Source: Clostridia bacterium (GTDB lineage Bacteria; Bacillota; Clostridia; Oscillospirales; CAG-272). Taken from it: DNA of 41,804 bases. The stretch covers positions 1 to 41,804 of the forward strand of contig JAKSPU010000010.1 in the NCBI GenBank assembly GCA_024404505.1. The letters are read 5' to 3'. Position 1 is the stretch's first letter. Each line of letters begins with the position of its first letter. The notes under the pieces were generated by a model. The model was not told the origin of the DNA, did no database searches, and saw nothing but the letters and a program-made list of their open reading frames with translations. A program made the position numbers and the translations under genes. Below are positions 7,428 through 15,254 of the stretch, piece after piece.

Positions 7428-9356
7428 TTACAGGCCGGCGTCCATCTTTCCCGTGTAGGCGAGCAGCTTGGCGAACACGCCTCCGATGACGGTCCGGTTC
7501 TGGAAGCCGACGGGATGCTGATCCTCCGGGATCCGGTGATAAACCACCTGATTCGAGGAGTTCGTCCAGTACCAGTCAGTCAGCGGTACGCGCTCGGGCA
7601 TGACGTTGTAGGCGTTCCAGAGGTCAGCAGCAAACGCCTCGAAATCCTCGCGGTCCGGCGCCAGCGCGGCGGTCCAGATCAGCCAGTCGGACTTGGTGTA
7701 GGCGGACCGCACGTCGAGCGGGAGACCGAAGGCGTTCCGGTGGCGCAGATTGGCGGCGTTCTCGGAGGCGAATACCCATGCGGGGAACAGCTTTGTGCCG
7801 AACAGCTTGTCCCATATCATGTTGTACTTCATGGACCAGCTGCCCTCGCGGTCAAAGGCGAGACGGAACGAGCCGTCCGGATTCATCGCGCGCTTGACCC
7901 AGCCCTCGGCCATGCGGCGGGCAATGGCCATGTACTGCTCGTATTTATCATCGTTTCCGGCGTACTTATGGATGATACCGAGACCGGCGATGCCCATGAT
8001 CGCCTTGACGGACAGGTTGCAGTTGTGCGCCAGATGACCGGCAAAATCGTCGGTGCAGAGCTGGTTGGCGGGATCGTCGCCGTTCTCGATCAGGTACTTC
8101 ACCCACGTCTCATACAGGTCGATATGTTCCATGGCAAAGGAAGCGTCGCTCTCGGCCACGGTCACGGCGGCAGCCATGACCAGCATATTGCCGCACTCCT
8201 CGACGGGCATCTCACCGTCGGGGTTGTTTTTTGCATACCGCTCACCGTTGACCTTGGGGTACCGGCCGCAGTCGTGCGGGGCAAAGTCATAGACCCACGC
8301 GTCGCTTTCGGCAAAGGTGATGATGGGCCGCATCATGCCCTTGACCAGCTCGGGATTGTAGAGCAGGTACAGCGGGATGGACGGGTAGGATACGTCGACC
8401 GTCGCGGCGCAGCCGTTGGAGTAACATTCCTTGGAGATCCACAAAAGCTCACCGTTCGGATCAAGGACGGCCTTATGCGCGTTGATTGACTGCCGGAACG
8501 CCAGTTCGAGGATCTCGGCGTACTTTTCGCCGCCGGCGCGGACGGCCTGACAGAACAGACGGTCGGAGAACGCCTCGCAGCGGGACACAAGGTCAAAGTA
8601 CTGCTCCTCAGCCTCGTCGATCGCGGTGAGGATGTCCTTGCCGCCCTGCCGCCATACGGCCTCCAGCGGCTGACCGAAGTACTCGACGTCCTTTACGGCG
8701 TCGTAGGCGAAGAGGAACAGCGAATCCCCGTCGGTCTGCGCTGTGCAGACAGCAAAGGTCATGCCGTCACGGGAAAGGAACGCAGTCTCACCGTCACGGG
8801 CGCCAATGTAGAAGTAACCCCAATCGATGCGGATATCGTCGCCCTCGCGGGAAAGGATCGATTGTGTCTTGCTGCCCATTCTGGCGAGCGGGATACCGGA
8901 GGAGGTGGTGACGTTCAACGTATCGAGCGCGTCCTGACCCTTGCGGTCGAGGCACAGCTCCTCGGAGGCGAGCAGCGTGAGTGTGACCGCGTGCTCCTCC
9001 CCGTCGGTGGGCGAGGTGACGATCTCGAGGTACGAGACGGGGCGGGACAGGATGTCGGGATCGGAAAGGAGCAGGGGCGTGGTGAAAATGGCGGTCAGCT
9101 CGATGCCGGCGGCCCGGAAGGTGTAGGCCGTGGACAGCGCGGTGACGTCGAGGCGGGTCTGCGTCATGGCGGGCGTGCTGTCGTCCTTGCCCATGAAGCG
9201 GTAGCGCTCACCGTCGATGTCGGCGTAGCCGATCAGCGTGTTGGGACGGCCTGTCCAATGCGTCGTGTCGGTATCGGTCAGGCGGTCGGCGGGCGACCAG
9301 ACAGAGAAGTACGGATCGACCGTGATGAGGGGGACAGCGGGTGCACGAAGTCTCAT
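7428..9356 (-). CDS. GtaA-like glutaminase-family protein (DUF4964/DUF5127/DUF4965/DUF1793 architecture)
   Basis: 642 aa. The N-terminus (LRAPAVPLITVDPYFSVWS ... THWTGRPNTLIGYADIDG) is the DUF4964/DUF5127 signature; the middle (YDFAPHDCGRYPKVNGERY, MPVEECGNMLVMAAAV) is DUF4965, and the C-terminus is DUF1793-like with an alpha/alpha-barrel character. The family is named after fungal glutaminase GtaA, but bacterial members sit in glycan-utilisation loci and their substrate is unsettled. There is no signal peptide, so it is probably cytosolic. ATG 9356 is preferred over 9368 because GGAG lies 6 nt before it. It is the last gene of a four-gene run, 15 nt after the DHHW gene. Confidence 0.85.
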   Translation of the reverse strand: MRLRAPAVPLITVDPYFSVWSPADRLTDTDTTHWTGRPNTLIGYADIDGERYRFMGKDDSTPAMTQTRLDVTALSTAYTFRAAGIELTAIFTTPLLLSDPDILSRPVSYLEIVTSPTDGEEHAVTLTLLASEELCLDRKGQDALDTLNVTTSSGIPLARMGSKTQSILSREGDDIRIDWGYFYIGARDGETAFLSRDGMTFAVCTAQTDGDSLFLFAYDAVKDVEYFGQPLEAVWRQGGKDILTAIDEAEEQYFDLVSRCEAFSDRLFCQAVRAGGEKYAEILELAFRQSINAHKAVLDPNGELLWISKECYSNGCAATVDVSYPSIPLYLLYNPELVKGMMRPIITFAESDAWVYDFAPHDCGRYPKVNGERYAKNNPDGEMPVEECGNMLVMAAAVTVAESDASFAMEHIDLYETWVKYLIENGDDPANQLCTDDFAGHLAHNCNLSVKAIMGIAGLGIIHKYAGNDDKYEQYMAIARRMAEGWVKRAMNPDGSFRLAFDREGSWSMKYNMIWDKLFGTKLFPAWVFASENAANLRHRNAFGLPLDVRSAYTKSDWLIWTAALAPDREDFEAFAADLWNAYNVMPERVPLTDWYWTNSSNQVVYHRIPEDQHPVGFQNRTVIGGVFAKLLAYTGKMDAGL

Positions 9357-9371
9357 GGTAAGCTCCATCCT

Positions 9372-10574
9372 TTACTTGATATTTCGGATGCAATCCGAGG
9401 TGACGTAGTTTTCGAGGTTGACCAGCACGACCACGGTATCGCAGCCGTACTCCGCGGCCAGCGCGGACAGGTCCGTCATGCCGCCGGACAGGTTGACGGC
9501 AACGATATCGTAGTGTCGCGCGAGGAAGGGGATCACGGCGCTGGCGAAGGAATCGCGGGCAAGCAGTAAGCGGGGACGCGTCTCACCGACCGGCGCGAGC
9601 GGGTCGTCTCCGGTCCGGGTGACGGTCAGGAGGCGGTGCGTGCCGTCAAGGAACGCGCCGTACTTGTCCCGCGTATCAAGGAACGCGCGGTTGACAAAGC
9701 CCGTCATGATCTCCGCTCCGTCGGCGCCGCAGACCGAGTAGGCATCGTCGCCGTCAGCGGTCCACAGCTCCAGCACGTCGGGATCGGATACGGGGAACCC
9801 GGAGCGGGCGGCCGTCGTGCCGACAAAGTCGGAGACGGCTTCGACCGTGAAGGCGGACGCGGGAATGACCTCGTCCCCGCGGCCGAGACGCTCCATCAGG
9901 GCAGCGTAGGCAAGGTAGGCGCCCTCCGTGGTCCAATGGTGGTCGGTGCGGTACATGATATATTCACCCGCGTCGTATCGGGCGCGGAAGTCGGCGGTCA
10001 GGTCGACGTACGGGACTCCGGCAGCCTCCAATCCGCCGAACAGGCGGTCGTGGAGTGCGTCGGAGCGGTCGGAAGGGTAATCGAACGCGGAGACGGCCAC
10101 GTCCAAGGTCCGGGGAGCGGGCAGGACAGCGAGCTGAACGCCCATGCCGTCCAGCGACTCCTTGAGATCGGCCAGCGCGGATATCCCGGCGTCGACGTGG
10201 GCGTCGGAGGCATGATCGGTGTCCTCCGCGCGCTCGGTGCGGCTGACGTACGCGTCGAACAGGCGGACCGCCTGCTGACCGTCACGGCTGTACAGCACGC
10301 CGCTGCTTTCCCCACGGCCGAGGGCCAGATCCCACAGGCTGTGCAGCGTGACGAAGGAGGTCCGCAGCGGGAATTGATCGGAGCAGTAATCGGTGAATTC
10401 CCGTGAAACGGTTCCGTCCAGCCAGCGGGACGGCGTGACCTCCGGCAGCGTTTGCAGCACGCGGTTTTCCTCCTCGGAGAAGTCCTTGTCCGGCAGGACC
10501 CAGAACGCGATCCCGAAGCCGGCCAGAACGGCGAGGAAGAGGGCAATGACGGCGGTATTGATCTTGTTTTTCAT
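9372..10574 (-). CDS. DHHW-family (AlgX/SGNH-like) protein, MBOAT partner
   Basis: 400 aa with one N-terminal membrane anchor (residues about 6-27) and an extracytoplasmic domain. The motif YRTDHHWTTEGAY (D211-H212-H213-W214) defines DHHW proteins, which resemble AlgJ/AlgX O-acetyltransferase components; a later DSF segment could supply the serine nucleophile of the SGNH-type site. Proteins of this class receive acyl groups exported by an MBOAT protein and transfer them to surface polysaccharides. The MBOAT gene lies immediately upstream (17-nt gap), which strongly supports that role; the acceptor glycan is unknown. ATG 10574 has a loose GGGTGTGG site. Confidence 0.88.
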   Translation of the reverse strand: MKNKINTAVIALFLAVLAGFGIAFWVLPDKDFSEEENRVLQTLPEVTPSRWLDGTVSREFTDYCSDQFPLRTSFVTLHSLWDLALGRGESSGVLYSRDGQQAVRLFDAYVSRTERAEDTDHASDAHVDAGISALADLKESLDGMGVQLAVLPAPRTLDVAVSAFDYPSDRSDALHDRLFGGLEAAGVPYVDLTADFRARYDAGEYIMYRTDHHWTTEGAYLAYAALMERLGRGDEVIPASAFTVEAVSDFVGTTAARSGFPVSDPDVLELWTADGDDAYSVCGADGAEIMTGFVNRAFLDTRDKYGAFLDGTHRLLTVTRTGDDPLAPVGETRPRLLLARDSFASAVIPFLARHYDIVAVNLSGGMTDLSALAAEYGCDTVVVLVNLENYVTSDCIRNIK

Positions 10575-10591
10575 TTCAATCCACACCCCCG

Positions 10592-12013
10592 TCAGAAAAT
10601 GAAGTACAGGAACGGGCTGAACGCCCCGCTGACCATGCAGGCTACGGACAGGACGAGCAGAAGTCCCAGCCATACCGGCTCGGCGATGGCCGCGGCGGGG
10701 TGGCGGTCGGTCAGACGCGCCCACAGGCGGGCGGGGAAGGGCGTCGCGGCGAGCGCGGACAAAACGATCAGCGGCAGGCTGTGCAGAGCGGTCCATCCGG
10801 CGGAGGCGGAGGATAAGCCCACGGTGCCGGCGCCGAACAGGCTGCCGATGACAGCCCGCGCGGCAGACAGATCCGTGTGATCGAAGATCATCCAGCCGAT
10901 GCCGACCAGCAGCAGCGCCCAGACGTGTCCGAACGCGCGTGTGACCGCGTTCTTCTCCAGCAGGCGGAGAAGTCCGGCCTTTTCGATGACGAGGATGACG
11001 AGGTAGAATACGCCCCACAGCACGAAATTCCACGAGGCTCCGTGCCACAGGCCGGTCAGCAGCCATACGACGGCCAGATTCAGGTACTGCCGCCCCTTGC
11101 CGCGCCGGTTGCCGCCCAGCGGGATGTAGACGTACTCACGGAACCACGAGGACAGCGAAATGTGCCACCGGCGCCAGAATTCGGTCACGCTGCCCGCCAT
11201 ATACGGGTAGTTGAAGTTCTCGGGGAACTCAAAGCCCAGCATACGGCCAAGCCCGATGGCCATGTCGGAATAGCCGGAGAAATCGAAGTAGATGTGCAGC
11301 GTGTAGGTGATCAGCATGATCCAGCCGGACAGCACGGTGCGCTCGAAGTCCGCCGACGCGGAGAAATATGCGTAGACAGCCGCCAGCGCGTCGCCGAGCA
11401 GCAGCTTTTTGGCAAAGCCCGTGACGAACCGCCGCACGCCGGAGGCGAACTTGTCCGCCGAGTGTACACGGGCCGTCAGCTGATCGTTCACGTCACGGTA
11501 GCGCACGATGGGACCCGCGATCAGCTGCGGGAACAGCGAAACGTACGTGCCGAACGCGATATAGCTGCGCTGGACAGCCGTTTCGCCGCGCCACAGGTCG
11601 ATGGAGTAGGACATGATCTGGAACGTGTAGAAGGAGATGCCGATCGGCAGCTCAAGCCCCGGGATCGGGGACAGCACGTCCGCAAGCGGCGGGATCAGCC
11701 GCAGCGTTTCGATGAAGAAGTTGGTGTACTTGAAGAATAAAAGCAGCGCAAGCTCGACGCCGATGGACACCCACAGCCAGACCTTGGCTTTCTTCGGATC
11801 ACTTTCGCGGTGTCTGGCGATCGGAAAGCCGCAGAGGTACGCGGCGGTGACGGACAGCAGCATGACGCCGACGTATATCGGCTCTCCCCATCCGTAGAAT
11901 ACCAGACTGAGTGCGAAAAGCACCGCATTCCGGGCCTTGAGAGGCACGATATAGTATACCGCCAGCGTCAGCGGCAGGAACACAAACAGGAAAACCGTGG
12001 ACGAAAATACCAT
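10592..12013 (-). CDS. MBOAT-family membrane O-acyltransferase (AlgI/DltB-like)
   Basis: 473 aa, roughly ten or more membrane segments. Characteristic MBOAT sequences are ENFNYPYMAGSVTEFWRRWHISLSSWFREYVYIPLG and LLTGLWHGASWNF; His284 and the near-invariant catalytic His324 (in WHGASW) are present. It should move an acyl (probably acetyl) group across the membrane for O-acylation of an envelope polysaccharide, handing over to the DHHW protein encoded next. ATG 12013 is chosen because GAAAGG lies about 8 nt upstream; the frame extends to a TTG without a site. It follows murC by 41 nt. Confidence 0.93.
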   Translation of the reverse strand: MVFSSTVFLFVFLPLTLAVYYIVPLKARNAVLFALSLVFYGWGEPIYVGVMLLSVTAAYLCGFPIARHRESDPKKAKVWLWVSIGVELALLLFFKYTNFFIETLRLIPPLADVLSPIPGLELPIGISFYTFQIMSYSIDLWRGETAVQRSYIAFGTYVSLFPQLIAGPIVRYRDVNDQLTARVHSADKFASGVRRFVTGFAKKLLLGDALAAVYAYFSASADFERTVLSGWIMLITYTLHIYFDFSGYSDMAIGLGRMLGFEFPENFNYPYMAGSVTEFWRRWHISLSSWFREYVYIPLGGNRRGKGRQYLNLAVVWLLTGLWHGASWNFVLWGVFYLVILVIEKAGLLRLLEKNAVTRAFGHVWALLLVGIGWMIFDHTDLSAARAVIGSLFGAGTVGLSSASAGWTALHSLPLIVLSALAATPFPARLWARLTDRHPAAAIAEPVWLGLLLVLSVACMVSGAFSPFLYFIF

Positions 12014-12054
12014 AGCCGTGCCTTTCAATGAAAATGATGCCCCATGGGGCGGTT

Positions 12055-13491
12055 TTACTCAAACAGGATGCGCGACACCTTGATCACATCGCCGGCACCC
12101 ATGATGACAGCCACATCACCGGGGCGCAGCACCTGACGCAGCGCGTCGGCAGCCTCGGCAGGGGACGCGCAGTAAGCGGCGCGGCTGCCGATATCGGACG
12201 CGAGTCCGGCGGAGGACACGCCGAAGCTGTTGACCTCGCGCGCGGCGTAGATATCCAGCAGGAACACTCTGTCGGCGGGATCGAAGGCGGTCAGGAAGCT
12301 GTCGTACAGGGAGGCGGTCCGGCTGTATGTATGCGGCTGGAACACGCAGACGAGGCGTCCGGGCGTGCCGTCCGGTGCCGTTCCGACCAGTGCGGAGGCA
12401 CCGGTCAGCGTGGCCCGGATCTCGGTCGGGTGATGCCCGTAGTCGTCGTAAACGGAAGCGCCGTTGACTTGCCCGCGGTACTGCATCCGGCGGTCCACAC
12501 CCGCAAAGCAACTGAGGCCGCGCAGGATCGGCGCGCGGTCAAGCCCGCTCACGTCGGCGGCGGCAGCCGCAGCCAGCGCGTTATAGATATGATGGATCCC
12601 AGGGATACGCAGCTTCACCGTTCCCCACCGCTCCCCGCGGACCACAAGGTCGAACACGGGCAGACCGCGCTCAAGGTGCGGGTTTTCCGCACGGAAATCC
12701 GCGTCGGCGGTCTGTACGCCGAAGGTGATCACCCGTCCCGTACCGCCGCACGCCAGCGCGGTCCGCGCCGACTTCACGGAGTGCGGATCGTCCGCGTTCA
12801 CGATCGTCACCCCGTCAGGGCCGGTCAGGGACGCGAATCCGGCAAAGGACGTCTCGATCTGTTCCATGGATTTGAAGTAGTCGACGTGCTCCAGCTCGGC
12901 GCCGAGCAGGATCGCCGTTGTCGGGCGGAAGTCGAGGAAGGAATCCATGTACTCGCACGCCTCAAACAGAAAGTGCCTGTCGCCTCCGAGGCGGAACGCG
13001 CCGTTGATCGGGGCAAAGTCCGCGCCGATCAGGACGGTCGGATCGGCCTCTGCCTCCAGAAACAGCTGAGTACACATCGAGGTGCAGGTCGATTTGCCGT
13101 GCATACCGGCGACGCCGACACGGTTTTGGTAGGCTGTCATCAGCCAGCCGAGATAGTCCGCGCGGGATATGCAGGGGATATGCCGCTCTGCGGCTGCCGC
13201 GAATTCGGGATTATCGGCGGAGATGGCGACCGTGTAGACCACCATGCCGCAGTCCGGCGTAAGGTTGGACGCGTCGTGCGCGTAAAAGACGGTGATCCCC
13301 TCGGCCTCAAGACCGGCTGTCACCTTGGACGGCGTGCGGTCGGAGCCGGTGACGGTATACCCGGCGCGGTGCGTCAGGATGGCCAGTGAGGACATCATCA
13401 CACCCCCGACACCGATGAAGTGGACGGTGCGGGCGGCTTTCATATACAAAGCGATCCGGGCGGGGCCTTCGTGGGTGTTTTCAACAGACAT
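12055..13491 (-). CDS. murC: UDP-N-acetylmuramate--L-alanine ligase
   Basis: 478 aa. Cytoplasmic Mur ligase joining L-alanine to UDP-MurNAc with ATP. Visible are the nucleotide-binding FIGVGGVMMSSLA (25-37), the ATP loop VAGMHGKSTCTSM (127-139, Lys133), the EACEYMDSF metal/substrate region, GAELEHVDYF, and the C-terminal domain containing DDYGHHPTEIRATL. The N-terminus has about 18 residues before the usual start; AAGGAG 6-7 nt before ATG 13491 supports this start. It heads the minus-strand run murC-MBOAT-DHHW-GtaA, linking peptidoglycan precursor synthesis with probable envelope O-acylation. No convincing promoter was found upstream. Confidence 0.95.
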   Translation of the reverse strand: MSVENTHEGPARIALYMKAARTVHFIGVGGVMMSSLAILTHRAGYTVTGSDRTPSKVTAGLEAEGITVFYAHDASNLTPDCGMVVYTVAISADNPEFAAAAERHIPCISRADYLGWLMTAYQNRVGVAGMHGKSTCTSMCTQLFLEAEADPTVLIGADFAPINGAFRLGGDRHFLFEACEYMDSFLDFRPTTAILLGAELEHVDYFKSMEQIETSFAGFASLTGPDGVTIVNADDPHSVKSARTALACGGTGRVITFGVQTADADFRAENPHLERGLPVFDLVVRGERWGTVKLRIPGIHHIYNALAAAAAADVSGLDRAPILRGLSCFAGVDRRMQYRGQVNGASVYDDYGHHPTEIRATLTGASALVGTAPDGTPGRLVCVFQPHTYSRTASLYDSFLTAFDPADRVFLLDIYAAREVNSFGVSSAGLASDIGSRAAYCASPAEAADALRQVLRPGDVAVIMGAGDVIKVSRILFE

Positions 13492-13682
13492 ATTGCTCTC
13501 CTTGCAGCATTCGGCTGACCGGCCGGTGAGGCAGCCGGTTGTCGATTTGGGTATTCATGCGGAAAATTCTGTAAAAAAATTCACAAAAAAATCATAATGA
13601 ATTTGAATAGCGGACATATTCGTGCGATATACTTATTGCATCCTACGGATATAGAAATTATTGCCAACGGAGGTACGTTGTT

Positions 13683-14006
13683 ATGCAGATTACAGATATC
13701 AAGGTCAGGAAATTATTTGAGGACGGCCCGATGAAGGCCATCGTGTCGGTTACCTTTGACGGTCAGCTTGCCGTGCATGATATCAAGGTGATCAATGCCC
13801 GGAACAAGTATTTTATCGTCATGCCGAGCCGTAAAAACCCGGATGAGACCTTCCGGGATATCGTCCATCCCATCAATTCCCAGTTCCGCGCGCTGCTTGA
13901 ACAGTCCGTTATCGCCGCGTATGAGCAGGCAGTTGCAGCGGCAGAGGCTGCCGCGGAGAACGGTGAGGACGTCGGCGCCGCCGATACCTATCCCGCAGGC
14001 GTCTGA
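13683..14006 (+). CDS. spoVG: Septation/sporulation regulator SpoVG
   Basis: 107 aa, normal length. MQITDIKVRKLFEDGPMKAIVSVTFDGQLAVHDIKV and NKYFIVMPSRKNPDETFRDIVHPIN are diagnostic. SpoVG is a nucleic-acid-binding regulator of septation, sporulation and surface genes in Firmicutes. GGAGG lies 9 nt before the ATG. A weak sigma-A-like pair, TTGAAT (13603-13608) and TATACT (13628-13633), is present but with a 19-bp spacer; I do not see a clear sigma-H promoter. The 190-nt gap to murC contains only this and A/T-rich tracts. A terminator follows at 14027-14050, so it is monocistronic. Confidence 0.96.
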   Translation: MQITDIKVRKLFEDGPMKAIVSVTFDGQLAVHDIKVINARNKYFIVMPSRKNPDETFRDIVHPINSQFRALLEQSVIAAYEQAVAAAEAAAENGEDVGAADTYPAGV

Positions 14007-14026
14007 ATTACCGGAACGGATATCAT

Positions 14027-14050
14027 GGCAGGGGACGCCCCTGCCTTTTT
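14027..14050 (+). terminator. Intrinsic terminator of spoVG
   Basis: GGCAGGGG-acg-CCCCTGCC followed by TTTTT, 21 nt after the spoVG stop. Confidence 0.92.
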
Positions 14051-14107
14051 CCGTGGGCTGGAAAAGGATGCCCCCTCGGATATTGCGACGGACGATGATT
14101 CATGACG

Positions 14108-14132
14108 TGAACGATTATTTAATAATCATTCA
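14108..14132. repeat. AT-rich 25-bp inverted repeat between spoVG and the phosphodiesterase gene
   Basis: TGAACGATTATT / AATAATCATTCA is symmetric about one central base with a single mismatch. It lies 12 nt past the stop of the minus-strand phosphodiesterase gene. It has no T-run and could be a weak 3' hairpin or a protein site; function unknown. Confidence 0.6.
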
Positions 14133-14143
14133 TCCGATACCGG

Positions 14144-14659
14144 TCACGGGGTGTCGCACAGATCACCGCAGGCGAACAGGACCTGACCGCCCTGCACGGT
14201 GAGCGTGCCGAAGCTGTGCGGGTATTCGCCGATGCTGCCGGGATTGCAGATGAGCAGCCGCCGGGAAGCGATCACGCCGGTGCCGCTTTCCTCCGGCCCG
14301 ACCGTCATTTCCAGTGCTTCGTGGGTGTGTCCGTATACCAGCACGTCCGCACCGAGACGCAGCGCAGCGGCCGCGGCCGCACCGGGACCGGTTCTGACTC
14401 CGTACTTGTGTCCGTGACAGAGGAAAATACGGATGCCGCCGATGGTGACGAGATCCTCGTCGGGAACGGACGCGGCGGCGCTGTCGATCGCCCAGTCGCA
14501 GTTGCCGCGAACGGCGTACAGCGGGCAGGGAAGGGGCAGGTCGGCAAAATCGCGCAGACCGTCACCGGCAAAGAGAACGGCGTCGGGTCTGACACGATCC
14601 AGCGCGTCGGAAACGCAGGACCGATGCCCGTGGGAATCGGACAGGACGAGAATGGTCAC
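14144..14659 (-). CDS. YfcE/MJ0936-type metallophosphoesterase
   Basis: 171 aa. The calcineurin-like metal ligands are all present: LSDSHGH, FAGDG, RGNCDW, LCHGHKYG and YGHTH, closing with the usual ICNPGSIGEYP. Small proteins of this class are metal-dependent phosphodiesterases with poorly defined physiological substrates. The start is GTG at 14659, with GGGAGG 8 nt upstream; no better ATG exists. It is monocistronic, with its own promoter at 14701-14729. Confidence 0.92.
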   Translation of the reverse strand: MTILVLSDSHGHRSCVSDALDRVRPDAVLFAGDGLRDFADLPLPCPLYAVRGNCDWAIDSAAASVPDEDLVTIGGIRIFLCHGHKYGVRTGPGAAAAAALRLGADVLVYGHTHEALEMTVGPEESGTGVIASRRLLICNPGSIGEYPHSFGTLTVQGGQVLFACGDLCDTP

Positions 14660-14700
14660 GGAAAGCACCTCCCGGCGGACAGAATGGACAGGATATATAC

Positions 14701-14729
14701 AGTATAGCACGATTTCGGGAAAATGTCCA
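14701..14729 (-). promoter_or_regulatory. Sigma-A promoter of the phosphodiesterase gene
   Basis: Minus strand: TGGACA (14724-14729), 17-bp spacer, TATACT (14701-14706), about 42 nt before the GTG start. Confidence 0.75.
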
Positions 14730-14794
14730 TTGTATTTTGCTTTTTTCTCCCGATTTTCGGGAAAAAACTTTTCAACTTTTTTTCGCGTTTCCTA

Positions 14795-14823
14795 TTGACA
14801 AAACCAAACGGTTGTGATATAAT
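14795..14823 (+). promoter_or_regulatory. Consensus sigma-A promoter of the tRNA operon
   Basis: TTGACA (14795-14800), exactly 17 bp, TATAAT (14818-14823): a perfect consensus, as expected for stable RNA genes. A small GCCTTGA-gga-TTCAAGGC hairpin lies between it and the first tRNA. Confidence 0.95.
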
Positions 14824-14882
14824 ATGCACGTTCCGCTGATGAGAGCCTTGAGGATTCAAGGCAGAAGGTAGACGGTCCATTT

Positions 14883-14957
14883 GCTGGTGTGGCTCAATGG
14901 CAGAGCAGCTGATTTGTAATCAGCAGGTTGATGGTTCGACTCCGTTCACCAGCTCCA
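14883..14957 (+). tRNA. tRNA-Thr (anticodon UGU)
   Basis: The acceptor stem GCTGGTG/CACCAGC closes a standard cloverleaf. The anticodon arm CTGAT-TTGTAAT-CAG carries TGT, and the T-loop GGTTCGACTCC is normal. CCA is encoded. First gene of a two-tRNA transcript. Confidence 0.96.
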
Positions 14958-14962
14958 TATCT

Positions 14963-15047
14963 GGGGGATTTCCCGAGCGGCCAAAGGGGGCAGACTGTAA
15001 ATCTGTTGTCACTGACTTCGGTGGTCCGAATCCACCATCCCCCACCA
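14963..15047 (+). tRNA. tRNA-Tyr (anticodon GUA)
   Basis: Class II tRNA with a long variable arm. Acceptor GGGGGAT/ATCCCCC, anticodon arm CAGACTGTAAATCTG with GTA, T-loop GGTCCGAATCC; CCA is encoded. Five nt after tRNA-Thr. Confidence 0.96.
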
Positions 15048-15082
15048 CAGAAAAGCCGACGCGTAAGCGTCGGCATTTTCTG
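15048..15082. terminator. Intrinsic terminator of the tRNA operon
   Basis: GCCGACGC-gtaa-GCGTCGGC (15055-15074) flanked by AGAAAA and ATTTTCT, so it can act on the plus strand and possibly on both. Confidence 0.9.
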
Positions 15083-15102
15083 CGTTGATCAAGTTGCTTC
15101 AG

Positions 15103-15132
15103 AAAAGGCGGGCGCCCATAAAGGCACCCGCC
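15103..15132 (-). terminator. Intrinsic terminator downstream of the GH36 gene and repeat copy D
   Basis: On the minus strand GGCGGGTGCC pairs with GGCGCCCGCC (one G-T wobble) followed by TTTTCT. It is nearly the same hairpin as the one after copy B. Confidence 0.85.
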
Positions 15133-15181
15133 GGTCTCTTTCACTGTAAACGAAACCTTGGTCAATTTTTGACCCTGTATA

Positions 15182-15249
15182 AAAGTTCTTGGGATTCTCA
15201 AGGACTTCTTTCAAGAAGTCCTTGAGCGGGGCGCGGGGCAGAGCCCCGC
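15182..15249 (-). repeat. Intergenic dual-hairpin element, copy D
   Basis: Starts 5 nt after the GH36 stop, in gene sense: GCGGGGCTCTGCCCCGC (15233-15249), CTCAAGGACTTCTT / AAGAAGTCCTTGAG inverted repeat (15197-15226), then AATCCCAAGAACTTTT. A spacer containing GGTCAAAAATTGACC and CCAAGGTTT separates it from the terminator at 15103-15132. Confidence 0.92.
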
Positions 15250-15254
15250 AAAAT

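Noticed and set aside
13603..13633. A firm promoter call for spoVG
   Set aside because: TTGAAT and TATACT are present but separated by 19 bp, and no sigma-H-type sequence is clear; mentioned only in the gene entry.
14735..14775. CCCGA/TCGGG hairpin before the tRNA promoter as a terminator
   Set aside because: The stem is only five base pairs and flanked by T on one side and A on the other in the wrong arrangement for either transcript.
7116..15249. Peptide-like readings through the elements (…SFKKSLSGxRGxAP…) as N-terminal parts of proteins
   Set aside because: The same peptide appears wherever an element is read in that frame; it is a translation of the hairpin DNA with no ribosome binding site.
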